Source: Onchocerca volvulus | Taxonomy: Eukaryota; Nematoda; Chromadorea; Rhabditida; Onchocercidae | NCBI GenBank assembly: GCA_000499405.2 | Contig: HG738139.1 | Span: forward strand, 8,518,616-8,582,615 | Direction of reading: 5' to 3' | DNA length: 64,000 bases | Shown here: positions 55,936 through 64,000 of the stretch, in pieces | Position numbering within the stretch: the first letter of the stretch is position 1 | Layout of the letters: the number at the start of each line of letters is the position of its first letter | Made by a program: the position numbers and the translations under genes | The notes under the pieces: generated by a model | Seen by the model: only the letters and a program-made list of their open reading frames with translations | What the model was told of the DNA's origin: nothing | Database searches by the model: none

Positions 55936-57246
55936 ATGTCTGGAGATAATCTGAATGATTTTTACCTGCGTTACTACGTTGGCCATAAAGGGAAATTCGG
56001 TCACGAATTCCTAGAATTCGAATTTCGTCCGGATGGCAAAATGCGATATGCGAACAATAGTCAATATAAGAATGACACATTAATTCGCAAGGAAGCATAT
56101 GTTGGTAAAATTGTTGTCGAAGAACTAAAGCGTATTATCGATGATTCGGAGATCATGCAGGTTCGTCAATTGTATATTATTTGGTTATCTTATAAAACAA
56201 ACACTGTTAACATGCATCATAAATCTTTTTGATTGATTTCATCTTTATATATGGATTATTTGGACGTCAACGATGTTAACCATTCATTTCTAGCTTTTCT
56301 TCTTATCAGGAAATATGCAGCTTCCAATAGTTTCTTTCATCTTTTTATTTTCTTCATTCTCTTCCGTCTGTCATATTATCCGAAATTTCATCATTCATCA
56401 TAGTCTTCATACTGCGTGATTAAAATTTTTGGTTTTTACAAACTTTTTTTTACGTTTAGTTATTGAGGATTTAACTTCAATCATTTCGTTGTTTTATGGA
56501 AGTTTCAAATCTTTAACTTACAGCATATCATGAAGTCCGATTTTTTGTCTTCCTGAAGGGACCCTGTATTATTAAGCTTAATATAACTGCAGAATTAAAA
56601 AAAAAAAAAAAAATTCGGTGAAATAAAATTTAATCTGCAATTGTTTTTATTGCAATGGTTTTCTAATCCATCTATTTCAGTATGATATTCATATCAAAGT
56701 TGATGAGCGAAATGCTTTAGTATTTGAATTATTACAGGAAGATGACGCTACTTGGCCGGAACCAGATCGCATTGGTAGACAAGAACTGGAAATCCTTCAT
56801 AATGATGAACACATATCTTTCACTACTAGGTAACATTTTTTATTTTACTCGTTCTCTGGCAATATTACTGATTACTTTGTTGCTGTTATGATTTTGCCGA
56901 TATTATTGCAAATATATCAAATGCTAGTAAAATTTTCTTTTAAATTCTAGCACCATTTGATACGTTGCCATGGTAATAATGCATACCGTGTACGTTATTT
57001 GACCGTTCAAATGCTAATTGGACATTATTTATTTTCTATTTCTTGATTTGTCTTGTACAAGATCAGATTTAATAATAGAAAATTGTCATGCCATATACAT
57101 AGTATTTCAGCAAAATTGGTTCAGCTGCAGACGTAAACAAAAGCAGAGATCCAGAAGGACTGAGATCTTTTTATTATCTCGTGCAAGATCTCAAATGTTT
57201 GGTTTTCTCGTTAATTGGCATGCATTTCAAGATCAAACCTATCTGA
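55936..57246 (+). CDS. mag-1: Mago nashi, exon junction complex core protein
   Basis: With Y14 it forms the heterodimer of the exon junction complex, acting in mRNA localisation, surveillance and germline development. Three exons are predicted: 55936-56160, 56738-56829 and 57111-57246. They are in phase and give 150 residues (human 146). Conservation is near-complete: [53 protein letters not shown], then EDD...[46 protein letters not shown] and [13 protein letters not shown] at the end. The start follows tttcag immediately. In intron 1 a strong acceptor lies 57 bases upstream of exon 2, and the 19 codons between are open and in frame. This is listed separately. Confidence 0.97.
56681..56737 (+). 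promoter_or_regulatory. In-frame alternative 3' splice segment of mag-1
   Basis: Preceded by ctatttcag, a textbook nematode acceptor. The 57 bases encode [19 protein letters not shown] without a stop and run straight into exon 2 codons EDDA. The downstream acceptor (attacag) gives the protein form known from other animals. Using the upstream one would insert 19 residues between EIMQ and EDD. Confidence 0.5.
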
Positions 57247-58335
57247 AGCTTGGATTGAATTTGTTATTCTCTTATGTCGTTACTGATCTGTTCTTTTTTT
57301 TTTTCTCTTTTTTTTCAATTAAATTATGTTAATGTAAAGAAAATACCAAAATTAATGGTGGTTGCGGAATAATTTAAATCTGAGAAATAAATGAAACAAT
57401 TTTTCGAATTTTTACCCAAAGTTTTTTCCCTTTCGTATCCACTTTCTTGAAGAATTTTCAGTCATTGATTGCATACTGCAACTTCATATTAGAAATTGAT
57501 GCTGCTTAAGAATTGAAGCTCCAAAAATGTTGTGCATTTTTTTATACAAAATAAACGAAGAGTATAAATGTCAAAATATCAACATGATCAGTTTATCTGA
57601 CCAATGCTCAAAAGGAATAATAAAAAAGTCCTTTTTATTATGACTCTAAAATAAATAAATAAATAAGAACAGTAGTTATAGAGAAAAGGCAAATTAGCAA
57701 TTAGGGAATATATATATATATATATATATAATTCTTGCCAAGGGATGTCACGATGCTTGACTTAAAGTTGTAATTGAAAAAGAATAACATAATGTGAATA
57801 TCAGATAGATTCTTTTTTTTCACATAACGCCATTTATCAGAGACAGTATGCAATTATTATCGGAAAAAATTCCAACAGTCGAAAAACATAAGAAAATACT
57901 GTGTAAGATAGTCAATTCTAATGGAATTGCAAAAACCGAAGTCGACAAAGAGAGATCTAAAGACACGTTTAAGGTGGGGGAGAGATCCAAACATTTATTA
58001 CATATTTTTTTTTTACTGACCCAATAAGATTTAGAAATTAGATCTGTTGTTTTTCAAAGAAATTATTTGGCTTATTAACAAAAAAAAAGTTTACCTTGAA
58101 GAGGCGGATGTCACTAAGAATGATGTGATAGCTTATATGAATCTTAATTTCTTCAATTTCTTCATTATGTTTTAGGACGTATTCCATATGATAGAAGAAT
58201 GATAAATTATATATTATATATAGCTCTTAGGAAATTTTCTTGCAGTTCTTTTTTAGCAAATAGAGTGAGCATAATCTTGACGAGTAAAGAAATATGAGTC
58301 ATGACAAGTCAATTTTCGCCCATGTGTGCTATGTT
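57247..58335. other. Convergent intergenic region, mag-1 / SWEET
   Basis: 3' flanks of two convergent genes. AT-rich, with an (AT)n run at 57708-57731. No gene seen. Confidence 0.5.
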
Positions 58336-59900
58336 TCATGGAATAATTGTAGCTGTTTGCTTGTTCCTGGGGAAATAAAAGAAAGGTAATAACTGGGCAA
58401 CCGCGATCACTGAAGCAATAGCATTTGGTACCTGAAACGTATCTCATTATTGAACAGTTTTAAATCTCTCTAAGAATCATAAACCTGACTTTATAGGATA
58501 CAATATAATAGTTTTTCACATCCGTCTGACCCTGTTATTTTTTAGGCAACTATTGACGGAAGAACTAAGGATATTTCAATATGGAAAAAAATCAGTACCT
58601 TTATGTAAATATCATCAATAAGAATTCCATACAGCAACCATTCCGTTGTCACAAGAAGTGTCAGACAACAAAGGGGCAATGGCATTGTTTCTGTACAACG
58701 AGTACGAAGAACTTCACGCTGGAATTTATGAATTGATCCTAAAGGGAACTTCTAGATTTCTTTTGGGAATAATGAAATAATGAGAAATATTTTCATCTCG
58801 CTTACCAAAGCTTCCAAAGGCGCGGCAACAGTAAGTATATTGAATATCACACAGCACATTCCCAAACGTGAACGGACTATTTCCACAGGTAAGCCATAAT
58901 AATGGATATAATAATGTGTACTCATTAAAAATATCACTTCCAGAAAAATTAATCTAATGCAACGATTCTGGAATTATTGATTATATCATACTAAAACCAA
59001 AATTTTTAGTTCCATTCTTTGTACTAACCAATGTTAAGCAACATTACCAACTTTTGTAGCATACGGTGCCATCAGGAAATAGTAAAAAAGATAGAATAAA
59101 TAGAGCAATGCAGCCACTGAATTGACACATACTACAGTCTGAAACATGAGTTCATTCCATTGACATTCCCATTTTTCACTGAATTTAGCAATTGATCTGA
59201 TTTCTCAAGAAAAAATTGTTCAAAAGCTATGCTGTTTTGTTTCATAGATAGAGAAGCGACCAAATGTAAAAAGAACTTTTAATTCTGAGCAAATACTTTA
59301 TCATTCCTTAAGAGACCATATTGTAACCAAAGTTGTCCAGAAAGAAAGCCCATATGAAATGGGGCCGAACTGATACCATCTGTTGTCCCTTGAGACTGAA
59401 ATAATTTAACTGTTAAGTGGCGACCAAATCAGGGCTATTTCACTTCCTCTAAGTCCTGATAATTTTGATTACAATATGAAAATCCATAATTTAACAAAAC
59501 AAATTAATAATAAACTCATGATAAATACATTACAAAATACTTGCGATCAAAAAAAAAAAACCAGATTCAATATTTCTAAGTCCTTCCCATAAATCGAACT
59601 GCCTTCTACTGCCAATCTTTTCCATGTTTCCATAGAAAAGAACAGTAAGTTCACAGGTTCCCAGAGTCATTGGCCACTTTCGTACCATGAATATGCTACT
59701 GCTTCAGTTTGGCTTATTTCGAATGAAACACTACACCATATCAAATTTGTAAACAATCAAAAACAATAAAAACAAACCTTTATACGCCAGCATATTTCAA
59801 AACCAGTTAAAAAAAGACACACTGTAGTTCCGACTGCAAGCGTGCTCAGCCAACTCAATAACTGACTCGGAAATGCGTCCTCCACATGTGCTACTGTCAT
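58336..59900 (-). CDS. SWEET (MtN3/saliva) sugar transporter
   Basis: SWEETs move sugars down their gradient across membranes as two triple-helix bundles joined by a linker helix. Six exons are predicted: 59778-59900, 59297-59395, 59048-59138, 58806-58936, 58599-58751 and 58336-58431, giving about 230 residues. Signatures: CLFLTGFEICWRI, then GTTDGISSAPFHMGFLSGQL and LWLQYGLL in repeat 1; RLGMCCVIFNILTVAAPLEA, TRCTETMPLPLCCLT, TEWLLYGILIDD and VPNAIASVIAVAQLLP in repeat 2. These match the MtN3 pattern of PL, W..YG and PN. The C-terminal tail is very short (FPRNKQTATIIP). The acceptor of exon 5 may be at 58751 or 58748, both in phase; the stronger-looking ctttag at 58739 is out of frame. Nematodes carry several swt paralogues; I cannot say which one this is. 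Confidence 0.9.
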
Positions 59901-60876
59901 TTTTGCAGTTTTACTCTTTTCAATTTAACTACTTAAAACAAAAACAAATTACGAATGGTGAAATGGACACCGCTCCTAATGAGTTCATCCCAAGCATACA
60001 CAACACTAAAGTTTTTGCATATTTTGTTGCACATACATTCGTTAAAAGAATGATTTAAGTAAATTCAAAATAAATTAAGGACCACAAAGTCATATCTACT
60101 AAATCTATCCCAAAATACTGTAATGACCAAGAATTTTAAAACCCACTTCCTTGAAATTTTAAAATAAAAGATGATACTTCATCGACTAAATACTTCTTAA
60201 AATTGCGAACCTTTCTTTGGCAGTGAATAAAGTGGAATTGTGCAGTGAAAGTAAAAGCCATTCCGCGTATTCAATATTTCATAATCACACCAAATCTCGA
60301 CAGAATCAATGGCATACATTTTATTAAAGAAATAATTAAAAGACAACAATTTCGCTATTTAGCACCACCATAAAACTCAAACTTTGTAACTGCCAAAAGC
60401 TAAATTACTGACATAAATCTTTTTTCATGAGAGACCGTTAAGAAAGTAGAAAAAAAAACAAGATTTATTTCATTCATTCGAAAAAAAAAAAAAAAAAACA
60501 AATTAATAAGAAGCAACCAGAAAATTAATTCGCAGAAACTAAACAATGACGGCAAAAACACCGCATTATTAAACTGCTTGAAAGTTTTCCCGTATTCTCA
60601 AATAATAGTTTATGATTTCAAAAAGTTTAGAGAAACTATACATCCAATTTCTTCTACATACCGATTCCGTTATTGGAAGCTTTTTTTTTTTTGTTTTTTT
60701 AAGTGATGCAATACAAAGACTATTCTGTATGAAGTAAAAAACATTTTCATCGGACATACTACAGTTTTTCGAAATAAAAGAACCTCAAACTGCCTGAATG
60801 ATTATACAATGATGAACAAAAATATGACGTAGTAAACTTGATAATATCAACACAATGCTACTTGAATAACGCTATT
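59901..60876. other. Intergenic, SWEET promoter side
   Basis: Nearly 1 kb between the SWEET start and the timm-17 stop, same strand. Contains A-runs at 60422-60462 and 60481-60498. No gene recognised. Confidence 0.5.
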
Positions 60877-62470
60877 TTAGTAAGGCTGAGCTAACGAGAA
60901 TGGAACACCAGAAGCATCTCCAGAAACATTAGAACTATTTCCAGCGTTTCCATGTTTCTGCTGCTGCTTTGTGCTTAAAATTGCTGGATCTTCTAACTCA
61001 TGTTGTTGCATGGCATTCGGATCCAATACCATTCCAGCAAATTTACTCACTGCTAATGATGCTACTTCAATCATGCCCACGATCACTGCTCCAACGGCTG
61101 CTGAACCCATCATTACCTATAATAATCACAACATTCTGTAACAGAATTGGCCATCTTACAATCAAAATAAAAAATTTACCAACTAAATTAATAAAGCTGC
61201 ACCTAAGAAATAATAAAAGACTAATTACAATACAAACTCACAAATATCCTCAATTAATAATAGAAGTAGACCATTTTCAAATCATTTCATCATTTCGCTC
61301 CTTAATGATGCGATCTACGAATAAAATTTTTGAACTTTATTCCTGATCCAAAAAAGAAATGAAATATGAACAACTTTTCAAAATTAAGAATGCAAACCAT
61401 AGGGCCAGATCGCACAGCCAACAGGGCACCAGTCAATCCACCGGATACAACTGGATTGAGCATATCTTCCTGCAATATTTGCATTTATAATGGAAACATA
61501 AAACAGCTATAAATAAAAAGTCTTTGCTTTCTTTCCCAAAAATAATTTTTCTGAACAAATTTCTTAGAATAATAAAAATAAATTTAGAAATAAATTTAGT
61601 GAAATTGATACAATTGGAAAGCAAATAATTATGAACCTTTTTTCTTATTGCTACTAAACTACAATCAATCGCACTAAATAAACCACCCCATGCAGCAAAC
61701 TGTCCACCAACGACTGGTGATCGCGTGCGTATCTGTAATTAAGTGAGATATAGAGCTACAAACCTTTTTGGTAATAAATAACTGATGAGGATCAAACAAT
61801 ACGGTTAAAAATACCTCACGCACAACACCAACAAGTTTATGTCCCCAAGGAGAATTTCTGAAACCACTATGAGCGTGAAATATAGATCCACCAGCTAGTC
61901 CTAGTGAAAATGCACCACCAACATCATCTCCAATTCTGTATGGACTGAAAAATATGAGCTTACTGGTATAAAATGAATCATTAAGATTAAAAATGAATAA
62001 ATACTACACAAAACATATTAAACTGATCGTAAGACATTATATTTTAGTGATACCTGTCATATGATTTAATAATTCTACGAATCCCATTGATCAAATTTGT
62101 TTATCAGAACAAAATAGGATCCAAGGAAAACATTCCAATATAAAATATATGCAAGGGTAAGGGAAAGAAAAAAAAAGCGAGATATAGCTCATATATTAGG
62201 GATATAGCAGTAATGGAATAGTGATTGATAATAGAATGCAAATAATAAATTTTTACTTGTATTATTTAAATGATCAATTTGTACCTGCATTCGCAAATGT
62301 CTAGAGATATAATAGCCGTCATTTACGGCACCAAAAAATTTGAAATAATCGGTACGAACTTTAGTTAATTAGAGAGACACAAACAATGATAATTATTCTG
62401 CACAAAAATAGAAAACGATAAGTAAAGCTACTTATCGTTTTCTTACTTACCACGGTTCACGATCATCCAT
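60877..62470 (-). CDS. timm-17: TIM17, mitochondrial inner-membrane import translocase subunit
   Basis: Channel-associated subunit of the TIM23 presequence translocase. Five exons are predicted: 62451-62470, 61815-61944, 61637-61732, 61398-61469 and 60877-61116. They are in phase and give 185 residues. The first exon is only 20 bases (MDDREP plus two bases). It completes the conserved [19 protein letters not shown]. Further signatures: [56 protein letters not shown] and [20 protein letters not shown]. Four hydrophobic segments with glycine zippers fit the Tim17/22/23 fold. The tail after FAGMVLDP is polar and Gln/Asn/Ser-rich. The first intron starts with a strong hairpin. Confidence 0.96.
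62410..62443. repeat. Perfect 15-bp hairpin beside the timm-17 first donor
   Basis: Left arm agaaaacgataagta (62410-62424), tetraloop, right arm exact reverse complement (62429-62443). In transcript sense it begins six bases after the gt of the donor of exon 1 (minus strand), so it could form an RNA stem next to the 5' splice site. Confidence 0.95.
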
Positions 62471-62945
62471 TCGATCAAACAGAAAATACGAAAGTGCGAT
62501 TGATTAATGGCAACGAATAACTCTGTATACCATAGAAGTATTACCTGAAACTGACTACCTGAAACTGACTTCATCACCCAGGGATTACTGTAACTCTCCA
62601 TCCCTCCCCAGACCCCTTTCCCTCTAAGTATCTCGGTAAACTTCCCGGCAATTACCCCGACACTATTAGGATAGGTAGCAATGTGTACTAAGCATGAATA
62701 TAACGCCAATGCCCGTTAAAATGGTACCGAAGTTGGGTGGGATTTTGAATTTTCGTAATAGTTAATGATATTGAAGATTTATGCTTCTATTTCTGTTTTA
62801 TTTGTTCGCAGTACATTCACGTGAATATTAGCGCACATATTCGTGATTTTTACTATCATTAACTTTTTATAAGTACAATATTTTATGTACTTTTTGAATG
62901 TCCAACTTAATTTTCTGCATTTAGCAAGTGTTTTAGATGTAAAAA
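62471..62945. other. Divergent promoter region, timm-17 / right-edge gene
   Basis: 475 bases between divergent starts. Contains a less AT-rich C-rich segment (about 62580-62640) and a 14-base direct duplication (acctgaaactgact at 62544 and 62558). A shared bidirectional promoter is plausible but unproven. Confidence 0.5.
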
Positions 62946-63866
62946 ATGTGGAAGAAATCAACTGATGGCATTAATAAGGACACTGATCACAAGAATGGTA
63001 TTAGCAAAGAGAGTAATACGAACAATCAGTTGATTAACGATGACTTACGCAGCATGTATTATCCAATTAGTGAAGATTTCTTGAGACAGAAGCGTCGTTG
63101 GAAATTTCTGGAATGGTTATTCGTTAATTTTTAGGAGAATTTTTTATAGGAAAATAAAATTTAATTGTTTTTGCTACTTCAGTTTAATAGACAAGTTGAA
63201 AATAAATTGAAAAGTCCTTTTCCTGTTTACAAAAAGAATGGGAATCATATCCCAAACTATGTATAACGAACAAGATGGGTTTTACTCTCATTCTACATAT
63301 ATATATATATATATAGGAGGGCTCAAAGAGAATGAATTATACCTTTATAACTATTACGGTTTTTCACTCTCGTTTTTCTCTCGATCGTAGTATAGATTAT
63401 CCTCTATAACGAGTGTGATTTTATGGAATTTTCTTTTCAGCTAATTGACTAAAAGTAATACAGTTACATTACATTTTTTTTATAATTTTGATATATAATA
63501 AATAAACAAGTAACGATTGAATTCAGTTGTCTTATTTGATTTTATAGTTCTACTGTTGAATCTTTTTCTATTACGTTATCCAGTGCTATGAGTTTCAAAT
63601 TTGTGATGAGATATAGCACCATCAATGATACTCTCGTTCGAGTGATAATTCCTGACTGATGAAAGTGAAAATGTCTGTAATTTCTTCTTTTTTATTTGAT
63701 AATATTCTTTTATTTTAGGTTTCCTCAATGCTATCATCCATGTAGTATCAACAGTTTATATTTACGGCTACTTGCCGTACCGTCCGTGTCACACTCACCA
63801 CTGCCAGAAGATAACAGACTTACTGACAGGCCATTATCGATGCCTGTCATTTCGAGAAAATTTACG
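62946..63866 (+). CDS. Unrecognised gene, 5' part (runs off the right edge)
   Basis: Two exons, 62946-63115 and 63719-63866, join in phase 2 and end at a phase-0 donor (acg|gttcgt) near the window's end, so the gene continues outside. The start MWKKSTDGINKDTDHKNG is very polar (Asn, Asp, Lys), followed by YPISEDFLRQKRRWKFLEW. The second exon encodes FPQCYHPCSINSLYLRLLAV and a Ser/Pro-rich stretch (SVSHSPLPEDNRLTDRPLS). No signal peptide. I cannot assign a family from these 106 residues. Another frame of exon 2 is also open, but only this one matches the phase of exon 1. Confidence 0.55.
63294..63316. repeat. (AT)n microsatellite
   Basis: Short tatata run in the intron of the right-edge gene. 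Confidence 0.9.
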
Positions 63867-64000
63867 GTTCGTTGTTTTAAGATTTTTTTTTTCGAGTCAA
63901 ATTACTTGAAATTAATAAAATAATTCGCATTGTTAAGTAAAGTTATTCAATTACAACTCTTTTTTATGCTTCATTTCACTATACGCAAAAAACGAATCTC

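Overview
This is nuclear DNA from a nematode, most likely a filarial (spirurid) worm. Four things point that way. The DNA is AT-rich. Genes are cut into small exons by introns that usually end in TTTCAG-like acceptors. There is little repeat DNA. The closest relatives I recognise are nematode or general metazoan genes (bath-42, ymel-1, mag-1, an ODR-2/HOT-family Ly6 protein, an STK32 kinase and a SWEET transporter). I saw no bacterial operon, CRISPR array, rRNA or tRNA. Species-level naming is inference.

Layout. 1-3430 (+): 3' part of an unrecognised gene that enters from the left. 6090-8257 (-): inositol-polyphosphate 5-phosphatase with a SKICH-like tail. 9549-12100 (-): MATH-BTB protein BATH-42. 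14633-16332 (-): predicted membrane protein with a Lys/Glu-rich tail. 17032-21976 (-): secreted, probably GPI-anchored ODR-2/HOT-type three-finger protein with a 4-kb intron. 24969-28551 (-): glyoxalase II/PNKD-like metallo-hydrolase. 31193-33987 (-): a SANT/zeste-like protein with two phase-compatible sets of C-terminal exons. 36149-39634 (-): STK32/YANK kinase whose beta-3 lysine is arginine. 43542-44054 (-): dead C2H2 zinc-finger copy. 47387-47578 (+): possible neuropeptide precursor. 49339-54797 (-): mitochondrial i-AAA protease YME1L. 55936-57246 (+): mago nashi. 58336-59900 (-): SWEET sugar transporter. 60877-62470 (-): TIM17. 62946-63866 onward (+): start of an unrecognised gene that leaves on the right.

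How they relate. Most genes look independently transcribed: spacing is about 0.5-3 kb, so no tight nematode operon is evident. Two divergent pairs may share promoters: ymel-1/mag-1 and timm-17/right-edge gene. Two encoded proteins act at the mitochondrial inner membrane (YME1L, TIM17), but they are not adjacent. Gene models were built by hand from reading frame, splice consensus, phase agreement and family alignment from memory. Exon coordinates in the evidence fields agree in phase unless I say otherwise.

Most worth a second look: the Lys-to-Arg change in STK32, the in-frame 19-codon alternative acceptor in mago nashi, the alternative C-termini of the zeste-like gene, the neuropeptide candidate, and a pair of diverged LTR-like repeats near 4.2 and 13.8 kb.
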